A DNA stretch of 64,000 bases from Telopea speciosissima (lineage: Eukaryota > Streptophyta > Magnoliopsida > Proteales > Proteaceae): contig NC_057919.1 of the NCBI RefSeq assembly GCF_018873765.1, positions 19,508,698-19,572,697 of the forward strand, given 5' to 3'. The position numbers and the translations under genes were made by a program. Below the pieces are notes generated by a model, which was not told the origin of the DNA, did not search any database, and was given only the letters and a program-made list of their open reading frames with translations. Positions 22,892-33,945 of this stretch are shown here, in pieces. How positions within the stretch are numbered: position 1 is the first letter of the stretch; each line of letters starts with the position of its first letter.

Positions 22892-23077
22892 AAATTTTGC
22901 GAATGTTCCTGTTACAAGGTTAGCAGCCAAGGAAATGGAATCTTAAGGGATATTTTAGAAAATACTAAAACCTAGGAGGGTATTTATGAACCCAAAGGGG
23001 AAGTGAATTATTCCATTTCCTTGGCTGCTAACCTTATAGTAGGAACATTCCTGCTATGGGCATAGCAGCAAAATTTT
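22892..23077. repeat. Foldback (hairpin) element
   Basis: An arm at 22901-22941 is repeated in inverse at 23010-23050 with only a few mismatches and a 68-bp loop. The pairing resumes outside it (AAATTTTGC against GCAAAATTT) after a 14-15 nt insertion in the right arm. It is probably a MITE; no target duplication was confirmed. Confidence 0.7.
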
Positions 23078-23079
23078 TT

Positions 23080-23735
23080 CCCCTTGAAGGTGCGCTTCTA
23101 TGATGAATGTGTGCCCTAGCATGATGTGCAATGCTCGATTTTTAAGCTTAGAGGGATTTATTAATTCCTAGATGATGTTTTATACCCTTTTAGAAAGTTT
23201 AAGAAAATAGATAAAAGACCAAAATACCCCAAAGAAAGTTGATCGGATTAGAGGGTGGTCAAATGACCTTAAAATCAGCCCAGACTTTGTGATATGGTTT
23301 ATTTCATAATGAAAACCTTTCTATTTTTAATTCTCTAGGACCTACTTTCAAATGGATATTCGAGCCTATTATTGGTTAAAATGATTCATGATTTTTATAC
23401 CCTTGGATAGTAGTGGGAATAAGCTTTCCAATGGTACCTAGATCATGAAATTTGGATATACGATTTCAAAGTTACGATTTTTCAAAAATAAAATCATATT
23501 GGATTTGGTCAACCTGGACCGATCTAGGTCAGCCAACAACGTATTTTGCACCTACGCAAATGACTCAACACTCATGTGCAAGATGGTGTTGGCCAATGTC
23601 AACATGTAGGCCGAATTGTGTCAAACTACTTGATCCGGTTCGACTAGAAACCAAACTAGAAACCAAACTAGAAACTGATGGCGGCATAAGCCAAACTTCC
23701 AGCTACTCTTACACCCATGTTCTCAACATGCTTAT
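23080..23735. other. Intergenic, nothing recognised
   Basis: Contains a short triplicated word, CTAGAAACCAAA, at 23643-23676. No gene was supported. Confidence 0.35.
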
Positions 23736-24300
23736 TAAATACAAGTAGTCTGAGTCCCTTCGTCATAAGGTCAGACATATTTTTGTAGAATCAACTTTAG
23801 AAATGATGAAATTGCCTCGTTGTATGATCTCCCGAATGAGATGATATTGATACTCCATATGCTTGTTCCTCTAGTAAACTCTAGGTTTCTTAGCTTGAGC
23901 AATGGCTTCTCTATTATCACATAACATGGATATATAGAGTTCAACGAGGTCGAATACTACCTTTAGGTTGGTTAAAAACTTTTTTAACCACATCCCCTCC
24001 TTGGTTGCTTCAGAAGCTGTCAAATACTTAGCCCTAGTTGTGGAATTTATTGTTGACTTCTACTTGGCACTTCTCCATATGATTGCCCCTCTTAACATGA
24101 ACAATATCTTGGAAGTGAACTTCTTATCATATTTATTAGTTTGAAAGCTGAGTCAGTATATCTAACAACTATCATGTTGTCTGCACTATAAAACAAGGAA
24201 ATAATCCTTTGTCCATTTCAAGTATTTCATGATGCACTTGACAGCAGTCCAATGTTCCGGTTCAAGGTTAAATCAATATTTATTGACCATACCAATTGCA
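23736..24300 (-). pseudogene. Copia RNase H / polyprotein tail remnant
   Basis: On the minus strand, broken coding matches the Copia RNase H region: an EHWTAVKCIMKYLKWTKDYFLVY-like stretch near 24200-24270, then RYTDS, and degenerated sequence toward the AEA/CDN part. Many stops and frame changes are present. No LTR could be assigned to it. Confidence 0.72.
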
Positions 24301-24315
24301 TGACATATATTTGAT

Positions 24316-24330
24316 TTTTTTTTGGTAATT
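24316..24330 (-). mobile_element. 15-bp LINE tail stub with 17-bp TSD
   Basis: CATGACATATATTTGAT occurs at 24299-24315 and again at 24331-24347. The 15 bp between them are T8 plus GGTAATT, which on the minus strand is a LINE-like 3' end with a short A tail. It interrupts sequence near the Copia remnant. Confidence 0.7.
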
Positions 24331-24349
24331 CATGACATATATTTGATCA

Positions 24350-25435
24350 ATAAACTGCATTGCATGCATGAGTCTTCCCACTGTGGAAGCATAGGGCACC
24401 ACTTTTCATAATCTCTATGTCCTTAGGGATCTAGGAACATTGTGACTTAGAAATTGTAATGCCATGTTGGAGAGGAACATTTCCTCTTTTAGAATTCTCC
24501 ATTCTAAACCTCTTCAAAACAAAATTTTGGGGAAAAAAAATCCAAATGATAATATTATGCAGATACCTTAACATACCCTCTCACAAAAAATGGGTCCCAC
24601 ACACTCTCTCCCGTCCAAAACCCCATATTGTACAATTCATAACCCAACCCTCCCATTCACCCCAATTAATACATTGGAGTTGGAGGAAACTCTTGACCCA
24701 AAAATTTATTTCACTTTTCAACTAAACTTTCTGGATTTGAACTACTTACAAAGTTTAACCAATAAACTTGTTGCAATAACTATCCTGGTGAGGACGTTTA
24801 ATTCCACCACATGGAAGAATTAAATGACATACTTCAAAGATGGTCTTGATAGACCACATGTTAAATTTCAAATCCAAATTCAATTTTCTGTTCTCTATGT
24901 AATGCCATACCCTCCCATATATGTCCATGCACCCCGTTGGTAGTTCCTTGTACCCATGTAAATAGTTAAATTTTTCAATGATCTGTTTCACATACAACCA
25001 ACTCTATTTGGGCTTTGAAATTTAAACAACGTTATTTGGGTTCTACCTGTCCAAAAAATTTTAGTCTAATCCAATATGCCATGTGGTAGATGTAAGCATC
25101 CAATCATGACTTGCTTATATGGACCACTAAACTAGAAAACCTTTTCCTTAAACTTGGTAAGATTTTAAGTTTGTTCCATTTTCATAATACTAAAGTCCAT
25201 CTTTCATGTTTTACCTAGAATATAGTGTAAAAAATTTGGTCTCCGACAAAATTTTAGGTAAGATATCCTCCACATGAACCAAGGACCCAGCTTAAATAAT
25301 AGCAAACCAGTATTTTTTTTTTGCCTCTCCCTTTAAGAGTAATCTTAGCGCCAATTCCCTAAAATTTTCTTAAGTAATAATGCTATAATATTTTGTCTTT
25401 GTTGCAAACTGCCTATATCATGCATTGTACAACTT
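24350..25435. other. Intergenic, nothing recognised
   Basis: Short + and - frames (24459-24823, 24755-24997) show no domain and were not called. Confidence 0.35.
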
Positions 25436-25617
25436 ATATAGTGTAAACCAATTTGGGGGTGCTTCGAGGAAAGACTCATTCTCTGTTAAAAGTGCTTATC
25501 ATTTTTTGTCCAATCAATGGCTATTTTGAGATGGTAGACCGTACAACTACGACAACGGGACACCCTTGTCATCATCAAGTTTGGAAACAAATTTGAAACT
25601 GCTTTTCTACCCCGAAG

Positions 25618-25851
25618 GTGAGGAATTTGTTATGGAGAATCTGTGCAGGTGGTATTGCAACCTCTAAGGCTCTCAATCATAGACAAACAACGGTTGAGCC
25701 TCTTTGCCAAAGTTGTGGGATTGTAACAAAGACAAATGACTACATTTTTCTCCATTGTCCTTTTGCTCGATCAGTTTGGTTTGGTTGTAGTATTTCCTTC
25801 ATAGTTCCTAACCTTGATGACTACCCAATGCATCGATGGATCCAAGATTGA
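25618..25851 (+). pseudogene. LINE zinc-binding (zf-RVT) module remnant
   Basis: Encodes WRICAGGIATSKALNHR, then C-x2-C, then HC-x-FARSVW, the Cys/His layout of the zf-RVT domain found after plant L1 reverse transcriptase. The frame ends at a stop about 80 codons in. Confidence 0.75.
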
Positions 25852-26151
25852 AAAACTTTCCACCAACATGGCAAGAGATTTTATAAGGAGTCTTTTTCCT
25901 TGTGTGCTTTCATTTGTTGGTACTTATGGATAGCCCGGAACGATTTGCTTTTCGGTTAAAGTTGGTGGGCTCCTTTGAGATTATTGAAGCAGCTCTGAAG
26001 TCTTGAAATAATTTTTGGGAATGTCTTCTTTGTCCACCTGTCCCCTAAAATCACAAGAATTGACGATTTTGTCATCATGGAGCCCCCTCCCTATTCTTCA
26101 TTCAAGTTGAACTGTGATACTTCGGTTCAACATGAGAAAAAGTGAGGAGGC

Positions 26152-26556
26152 TTGGGTTTTATCATCAGGAATTCCCAAAATCGATGCATCGCTGCAGTCT
26201 TTGAGCCATGCACTACATATGATGTTCTACTTAATGAAGCATTGGCAGTTAGGCAAGGAATATTAGAAGCTAGCTCAAAGGGAATCGATAATTCGATTGT
26301 CGAGAGTGATAACCAAGAAGTGACCTTAGCCTTGCAATCGGCTTCCACTTCTTCCCCTATAGTAATTCAATCAATTATAGAACTTATCATATATCTTCAG
26401 AGTTGTTTTGGGTCTTGTACTATTCAATTTATTCCAAGATCTAGTAATGCTATTACAGATGCTCTTGCTAGGAGGGCCTTGTCCTTAGTAAGAAAAACAA
26501 TTTGGCCTTTATCCCATCCCTGTCTCTTTGAGGATGGAAGTGTCTCGCTCTTTTGA
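26152..26556 (+). pseudogene. LINE RNase H-like domain remnant (RVT_3 type)
   Basis: Residues with NEALAVRQGI and VESDNQEV correspond to the catalytic Glu and Asp regions of the plant LINE RNase H, followed by the IPRSSNAITDALARRAL helix. The frame is open for 134 codons but its N-terminal part (IDGS-like strand) lies upstream across a stop near 26144. Confidence 0.75.
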
Positions 26557-26599
26557 ATAGATTGGCTTTTTATCGGGGGAAAAAAAACAATTTGCATTC

Positions 26600-29010
26600 C
26601 AATTTATCAAATTAGTGATAATCCTTTACTACCAATTAGGTAATACCTTAATACTCTATCAGCCAATCTGGTAGAGTATTTAGCAAGCCTCGACATAGCA
26701 TAATTTGGCTTATGTGTAGGCTATGTCCCGTCGATTATTGTGAAATCAGTTTGGGTGAATGTCAAGATAGCTTGAATTGTCTTAGGCTTGCCTTGGTCAA
26801 GCATTGGCTAACTGGCTAAGGCACCGCACATGCATATTGATTCCGCTAAAAATTTATGTGACACTTTGTATCAAAGCAAGCAATGCCTGTAGCTTAATAG
26901 AAGAATTCTTTGTATTTGGTTTTAAAGTTACAGTTATGCCATGGGTTCAACAAATGAATGCTCTGACAGTTGATATCAAGACTAGGACCATGCTTGGTGA
27001 GTGGTACATCGACATGGTTGGATTTAGTATTATTCTCGATACAACATCGGTGGTTTTTAGGGGCCACAGAGGTGGGAAATAGTAGACCTTGTCAGTTTGG
27101 AGTAGGGACTCGTCAACACATTTGCTTGAGACTCTAGTGCGACAAACAAGGCTGGGGTAACTTGGTGTGGCACTGAGGCACGAAGTGAGTTGTCTTGGGA
27201 GGCAAGGAATAATTTGAGCTTAATGAGTGTGTTTACTGAAGGTGGCACATATATGTTTGGGTAGACCATGACTTAAAATGCATTGGAAGGTTGTGTTGTG
27301 GGCTTGAGTGGGGGGAGCATTAAGGGCACATAAGCTTCGACCTGGAAGTAGTTAGATCCTCAAATCCATGCCAACAACTAGCTGAGAAGAGCAGTGGTTC
27401 ATTTGTTGATGCTATGCAATCTGAACCGAATGGGGTCAATAATTCCATTGTGGTAGGAGTAGCAAGAGCGGTTGATGGGCCTTCCTTAAGTATGATGCCT
27501 CCTACGGGTGAGGAGACCTCAAGAAGTGAGGCGTTGTGTAATCCCCAACTGCGTGTGTAGGAGACTAGCATCGACAATCCTCAAGAAGCGAGGCACTAAA
27601 AGACCAACTATGAGAGTGGGCAACAAAAGACCACTTGAGGGAAGTATTAAAATGTGAGGCACCGCGACATTCAAGGTCACATAGAGATGGCTTAGGGGTC
27701 AACTAGATTTGGGATGCGAGTGCAAGTGATGGTATGGAATGTCTTGGGAAGCTTGTGTTTTGAATTTGTTGTGGTTAACTGGGTGTGCGCGCACAATAGA
27801 AGTGTGCCTGATGTTTTGGGCACCATGAGTGGTGCATTGGAGGAGAGGAACTCATGGGACAACTGGATTTGCATACAACATAAGACCACTGGTATGGGAC
27901 ATCATGTCAAGCTTGGGTTACAAATTCAATGTTGGATGGCCTGAATATCAACACACAGGTACGTCGCAGGGCATAAACTCAAGGACAACAGTGTTGAGCA
28001 CAACAAAAGTTAGGACATCACTTCAAACTTGTGTTTCATATGCAATGTTGTTACTATGGGGCTGAGCACACTAGGGAAAGTGTGGCTCACTTTCGCCCTG
28101 AAGTGGTGCAAACCAAGGACCTCTAATTAGCAAAGTGGTGACTTGGGACGTTGAATTGAATTGGGGGGAGTTTTTGAGCTTGGAGATTGAAGGGCTATCT
28201 TTCAAAGAGGGCAACTTCTATGTATTGGGGCACAGATAACTGACAAACAAGGAATTGTGGCGTCAAAGCAGGTTATATTCAGGCAGGGTGGCGCATCTTG
28301 TTTGAAGTTACAATGTCCTTTGTATGGCAATTGGGTGTGTTACTTGAACTCACAAAGGAAGACTGAAGGAAGAGGCATTGTGGTGATGAAGTCCAAACAG
28401 TGATAATGGTAAGATTGTTATTCAGGTAAGGTGGTCCATCTTGTTTTAAGGCATGCCACTGTACTATGGGTCTGAAAAAACCTTCGGTATGCATTATGCC
28501 TGCATACCATTCGAGTGAGACTGTTGCTACACCTTGGGCATGATGGTTGGTTTAGTGATACCCTTGAATTGGAAAGGCACTAATGAGGAACTGCAGTGAT
28601 GAGGGACTGTTGGGCGAGAGCAGCAATCTCAAGTATTCAACAATTTTTTAATCATGAAAATTTCACTTGCCTTACCGATATACTTTATGCAGAGTTGGTT
28701 GAGTTGAGCCACTACTCTGCTGATTGAGGGTCCAATTTATTGGAAATACAGGGATTTCAAAGATGCACAAAAGAATGTTTTCCTCACTTTTGACAAATTT
28801 GTCTCAATAGCATTTGCAGTGCATCAGCACTCCAAGAATGCAGCATCCAAGAACTGCATGTATAAATAAATATATATATATATATAATCACTAGGCCCTG
28901 TGGAGCCAATGACTGTTTAACCTTGGATAAAAATTCATTTGTAACAGTGGTGACAGTAATAAAAATCAGAATTTAAAGTAGTACAGTGGCATCCGTAAAT
29001 AATTGTTGTT
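26600..29010. other. Unassigned repetitive-looking DNA
   Basis: No coding domain was recognised. The stretch 27300-28500 has recurring phrases (GAGGCACTAAAAGACCAAC, GGGACATCATGTCAAGC, GGCATAAACTCAAGGACAAC) that suggest a decayed retroelement non-coding region. A TA microsatellite is at 28868-28886. Confidence 0.35.
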
Positions 29011-29035
29011 CACACACGCACATACAGCAAGAGAG

Positions 29036-29135
29036 AGAAGGGTGTAACCAATGCACGAGGCTCCCGCCACTGCGGGGTCTGGGGACGGTCATAATGTACG
29101 CAGCCTTACCCTTGCTTTCACAAAGAGTGGTAAAA
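29036..29135 (+). repeat. SINE-like interspersed repeat
   Basis: Contains CGAGGCTCCCGCCACTGCGG and, about 20 nt on, GTACGCAGCCTTACCCTTGC, a module I recognise as widespread in plant genomes. Borders were not resolved. Confidence 0.5.
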
Positions 29136-29236
29136 AACAAACGCATTTTTTAAATGGAAACCAGGGGTAAATCTGTCCGATCCAGACTGACACGGGGTAA
29201 TCCTAATCAGCCCATATCCGTTACCGAATCCTAACC

Positions 29237-29273
29237 TCCCCCCCCCCCCCCCCACACACACACACACACACAG
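29237..29273. repeat. Poly-C plus CA microsatellite
   Basis: About 16 C residues followed by about nine CA units. No coding. Confidence 0.85.
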
Positions 29274-29698
29274 AGCAAACACTCACAGACAAGAAGCAAA
29301 CTAGTGGAGAGCAAGAAAGAGCGCCAAAATAAAAAAGGGATTGCAGTCACCACCTCTGCCCCATCAAGGAGATGGTTGAAGAGGTTTAGTCAAATGAGTT
29401 CAACTGGTACTTCATTTACCTCGCATCTCACTTGGATTTTGTGTCGTATCCAATGGATCGCTTTCCAATTCACTAGACAAGTAGTGCCTGTGAAATTGCA
29501 AAAACAAGTACACCAATGTCAATGCACACCAAAGAGAACATTAGAAACTAAAGGGAAAAAGGGGAGGGGAGGGGAGGAAGATACAAACTTAAAACTTTTC
29601 TTCAACATACTGTAGAAAAATTAAACAAGAATCTTACCTTAGACTAGTGGTGTTCACCAGCCAAAACACCTGAGCCCACATTAACTTCCAAGTTGAAT

Positions 29699-30165
29699 CT
29701 TCATAATTTCACTTTCTCTTGCTTAATTAAATGATGTTCCCATTCTTGTAACCCTTTTAAGAATGGGATACTGAGCGGTAACTTGATCAGAGTACAAAAG
29801 TAGAATAGCATAGCCACATAAATTTGCAGTTTGTTTCTTTATAATTTAATGGGATCCTCAACAGTGACTTGATCCGACTACAATAGTAGAAATGCATAGC
29901 CACATTAATTTGAAGTTTTTTTCTTCAGAAGTTTTCATTTTCTCTTGCTTCATTAAATGATATTCCCTTCTTGCAACCCATTTAAGAATAGGGATTCTGA
30001 TTGCTAACTTTGTCTGAGTACAAATGTAAAATCGACCCCACATGAATTTGCAGCTTTCTTTGTAATTTGCATTTTCTCTTGCTTCATTAAAGGATATTCC
30101 CTTCTTGTAACCCATTTTAGGGATTCTGAACGGAGACTTGGTCCGAGTACAAAGTAGAATTTGCA
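29699..30165. repeat. Diverged tandem repeat, about 130-bp unit, 3-4 copies
   Basis: Each copy carries TTTCTCTTGCTT, then GATATTCCCTTCTTG, AACCCATTT, GGGATTCTGA, then GAGTACAAA and a CATAGCCACAT-type stretch. One copy is shortened. It lies immediately 3' of the NAC gene's stop codon (30196), so it may form part of the 3' UTR or terminator region. Confidence 0.75.
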
Positions 30166-30195
30166 TGCACCTCTTGAAAAGCAGGTCTATCCTAC

Positions 30196-30351
30196 TCAAT
30201 CCATGTCTGTAAGAGGGGAGATCAGGTCGTTTAACTCCATGAAATCTCCCTCCAATAAAAATACGGAGCTCCCACTGACAATTCCATTGGAAGATTCAAC
30301 CTGCATAACACCCTCATGATAAGATACTAGCTCAGAAATATTCCAGAAAAG
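30196..30351 (-). CDS. NAC transcription factor, exon 3 (C-terminal)
   Basis: Read on the minus strand, the acceptor CTGTTTCAG (30352-30360) opens a phase-0 exon of 51 codons plus TGA. It begins LFWNISELVSYHEG and ends FLLEGDFMELNDLISPLTDMD. Acidic EGDFxELNDL-type ends are common in NAC C-terminal regulatory regions. Exon 2 ends in phase 0 at a GTAAGG donor, so the junction is consistent. The gap to exon 2 is 627 bp. Being the terminal exon is inferred from the in-frame stop. Confidence 0.72.
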   Translation of the reverse strand, partial: LFWNISELVSYHEGVMQVESSNGIVSGSSVFLLEGDFMELNDLISPLTDMD

Positions 30352-30978
30352 CTGAAACAGACGATTCTTATAGATGAGTATAGGAGGGGAGGGGGGGGGG
30401 GACTGGATCCTTTCCAAGTTACATAGGAAACTTAAACAAGTCCACAATATATTATTCCTGCTGCCAATACATCTATCACCAGAAAAGAGATTAAATCTGA
30501 ATCATTGTATTGTGAGAAATAAATGCCACTAGCTATGGTATCACTATTTGCTTGCATGAAAGTGATGAAACTCAGCATGAGATTTCTCGGTAGAGAATAT
30601 CACATTTTGACTAAATAAAATTAAAGCCCCATGGCTTGGTGTGTCACAACTGGGATGCATGGACAAATAGCTGTATCAGCATCACTATGCATTACATGAG
30701 TCTAAACCCTCCATAGATAAAGGAAGGTTTTCCTTGGGATAGATTTTGAAGATAGGGGGAAAATGAGTTCAGAGAGCATTCAAACCAATCAGAAAGTTAA
30801 TAATTAGTCTGAGAAACACATGGAGAAATAGTAATGTGGCATTGAGGAATATGCAAAGAACAGACAAAAATAACATAATATAGAGTTTCAACAGTTTATA
30901 TCATATTCTAGTAGAAACACACCCACTCCTTCTCAAAAAGAAGTTCTAGTTTACAAAAGACAGTTAAAATGGCCTTAC

Positions 30979-31218
30979 CAGCTGATCCGGCAATGGAATG
31001 GTCACGGGGAACCGAAAACCTTCATCAGAAGTATCTGCAGGCACTAATACTTCACCAATGCCAGATGTTGAGACTCCATAATGTTGTTTATAAGGAACAT
31101 CCACATCAATGTCACGCATTGCAGCAATACTTCTGTCAGCGCAAGAACATGGAACACGATCTGCGATCTTAGTTCCAGGACAAGATTTAAGGAATACTCG
31201 ACATAGAGAAAAAGAATC
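30979..31218 (-). CDS. NAC transcription factor, exon 2
   Basis: An 80-codon exon that starts after ATGCGCAG (31219-31226) and ends at the strong donor CTG|GTAAGG (30978). It opens with DSFSLCRVFLKS, the conserved end of the NAC DNA-binding domain (usually ASFVLCRVFVKS), and continues into a diverged regulatory region (DIDVDVPYKQHYGVST, GFRFPVTIPLPDQ). Phase 0 at both ends fits exon 1, which stops at YALVDNLK, and exon 3. Exon 1 lies 17.9 kb away. Confidence 0.82.
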
Positions 31219-31319
31219 CTGCGCATGGAATTCGAGGTTGAAGCCATATAAAACCTTCTTTTTCCAATAAAATATGATAATTTGATTACTCAATTGGATA
31301 TCCAAATAGAAAAAAATCA

Positions 31320-32271
31320 CACCCTATACTCCCAAGAGATTTTCCAATTTAGTGAGGGAATGTATTATTAAACAAAGGAGATGGTTTTCTGGTCTGGCTC
31401 CACATAGCCAAGCCTTGGTTGGGTGACTACTTCTGCCACATGGCAGATTTGATTCATCTGAAATTTTGTGGACAGGTAGGCCCCAAGGTCCCCTGTTCAC
31501 ATGTCAAGTTTGGGACCTATTATGGGACATACAGTGCATTACAGACGTATGATCATTACGCTTCAACCAGGTTATTCAATTCCACCTCTCAGAAAGAAAA
31601 GAACTTAAATCAAAATACTACACGGCGACCCAACGGAATTCACCATGTGGCAAAACAAAGCATTGAAAAATCAGAAGAGATCCGATAGTCGTTCGGAGTA
31701 TCAGTAGATGCGAATGGACATACACAGGAATGCATGCCAGTACAAAGGGTGTAAATGAACGAATTTGGGTCTAAAATTTGACATGTGGTCCAGCCAGACT
31801 ATCTCTAGGTAATAAATGGTCGGATTTGTAATTTGACCCTTCTACATAGCAGAATTAGGTGTCCAGACTGGAGACACCCTTACTTGGTCTGCTACCAGGG
31901 AAACTTTTGCCATGGAACAATTAGTAGAAGTACTGTCAAAAAGAAGACTACAATGTTTTCTTAATTTGGCGTAAAGATCACCATAACAAATATTGTTTAT
32001 AAACAGAATACAAAGAATAAATAAAACGAACAGGAGCAAAATGTGATATTTGATAATGCCGAGCACCTAGTTTCATCTAAATGTTATTTCCACATCTGCA
32101 TTCTATTGTGGGACAAATTGATGCATTCAATGTCATACAATACCAATCATTCTCTTTAATCCTGTTATCATACGAATTCAGTTTGAGGACAAGATAAAAA
32201 TCATGAAGATGAATACAACAAATATTCTTCTCGCAAGAAGGAAGGGTGGAAGTAGGCGCAAGACTCGGTAG
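31320..32271. other. Intron 1 of the NAC gene, unassigned part
   Basis: No exon or bounded element was recognised between exon 2 and the Copia element. Confidence 0.4.
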
Positions 32272-32276
32272 GAAAT

Positions 32277-32507
32277 TGTAAATAAAAACAGATTTAATGG
32301 AGAAGATGGAGAGGAAGAAACGGAAGAAGAAGAGAAGAGGCTGCAATCCTTTGGGGATAACAACCAATTAAAGAACTCTCCCTTTCACTAATTAATATAA
32401 GAATAGGGTACTCAGAAGGGATAAAATCCCCAAAATAACCCCATTAAACCCATCTTGGTATTAACGCCAGGCGCTAATACCGAGATGCTAAATCTTGATA
32501 TCTAACA
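32277..32507 (-). repeat. 3' LTR of the Copia element
   Basis: 231-bp copy, next to the GGGGG-containing purine tract. Confidence 0.88.
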
Positions 32508-32514
32508 CTCCCCC

Positions 32515-33408
32515 TCAAGCTGGAGCATAGATGTTAACCATGCCCAACTTGTTACAAATATAATCATTTCTCACACTTACCAAAGACCTAGTAAAAACAT
32601 CACCAAGTTGCTCTCCTGTACGAACATATTGTGGAGCAATAAAACCTTCTTGTAGTTTCTCTCGAACAAAATGACAATCAACCTCTACATGCTTCGTCCT
32701 CTCATGAAACACAGGATTGGAAGCTATATGGATAGCAGCCTGATTATTGCACCACAGCTGTATAGGTAACTCCTTCGTAAATTTCAACTCAGTCAATAGC
32801 TCCTTCATCTACATCAGCTCGCAAGTAACCTGTACCATAGCCCGATACTCTGCCTTTGCACTAGATCTTGCTATTATTGGTTGTTTCTTGCTCTTCCAAG
32901 AAACCAAATTTCCCCCCACAAAGACACAATACCCAGTAGTAGACCTTCTATCCACAAGAGAACCAACCCAATCAGCATCACAAAATTCCTCAACACGTCC
33001 ATGACCATGATCAATGTAGAGTAGACCACAACCTGGAGCTTTCTTAAGGTATCTCAGAATTTGAATAACAACATCCCAATGTGACGTCCTAGGAGAGGAC
33101 AGAAACTGACTTACTATACTAACCGAAAAGGCAATATCCGATCGAGTCATAGTGAGATAATTTAATTTTCCAACAATTCTTCTATATTTTTCCGGATCAT
33201 CAAAAGCATCACCACTATCAGCTGTTAACTTCAAATTTGGGTCCGTTGGAGTATCCAAAGGTTTAGACCCAAGCATGTCTGTTACAGAAAGAAGGTCAAG
33301 AACATATTTCCTCTGGGAGAGAGAAATACCTTTGCTAGACTGAGCTACCTCAACTCCAAGAAAGTACTTCAACTTACCAAGATCCTTGGTCTGAAATTTA
33401 CACTGCAA
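32515..33408 (-). pseudogene. Copia RNase H region, with RT C-terminal part
   Basis: Encodes DLGKLKYFLGVEVAQS, then KLNYLTMTRSDIAFSVS, a DADW and a SSAKAEYRAM motif, and after a stop at about 32809 LWCNNQAAIHIASNP and RTGEQLGDVFTRSL. All are standard Copia landmarks. The single stop splits the RNase H domain. Confidence 0.88.
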
Positions 33409-33769
33409 ATACCTTCAGCTGCTCAATGCCTTGAACATCATCACCAGTGATTACTATGTTATCTACATATACCACTATAAATATCCTACCAGCCTTACTA
33501 TGCTGGTAAAACACCGAATGATCACTGCCACACCAAGTCATCCCAAATTCCAGAACAACATCCGAAAATCTCCCAAACTAGGCCTTGGGAGATTGTTTTA
33601 AACCATACGACGACTTCTTAAGCTTGCACACTAAACCAAACTCCCCCTGAGCAACAAACCCAGGAGGTTGCTCCATATAAACTTCCTCATGGAGATCACC
33701 ATGAAGAAAAGCATTCTTCATGTCCAACTGAAAAAGAGACCAATGATGGCATGCGGCAAGAGATATCAA
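33409..33769 (-). pseudogene. Copia reverse transcriptase, with altered catalytic box
   Basis: [21 protein letters not shown] and [11 protein letters not shown] are clear RT landmarks. The catalytic box at 33458-33469 reads YVDN on the minus strand instead of YVDD, which would remove an essential metal-binding Asp. Coding is also broken between 33409 and 33577. Confidence 0.85.
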
Positions 33770-33945
33770 AAGGCGAACGGATGCAAGCTTGGCAACAGGT
33801 GAAAAAGTATCAAGATAATCAACCCATAAACCTATGTATAACCTTTGGCAACCAAGCGGGCCTTCAAACGAGCCAAGAAGTCATCAGGGTTCAATTTAAC
33901 TACATATACCCACCGACAACCAACAGCCTTCTTGCCAGTAGGTAA

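Larger units (their letters stand above)
25440..26590 (+). mobile_element. 5'-truncated plant LINE (L1 type) 3' end
   Basis: The segment holds, in order, a broken SVKSAYHF-type stretch, a zinc-binding RVT module and an RNase H-like domain, then a stop at about 26554-26556 and a GGGGGA8 tail near 26577. This is the C-terminal order of plant L1 ORF2. The A tail makes the orientation certain. A possible target repeat (AACCAATTTG near 25446, AAACAATTTG near 26584) is weak. Confidence 0.8.

Noticed and set aside
30964..30978. Reading NAC exon 2 through to a stop at 30964
   Set aside because: A strong GTAAGG donor and an in-phase exon 3 with a NAC-like acidic end make splicing more likely.
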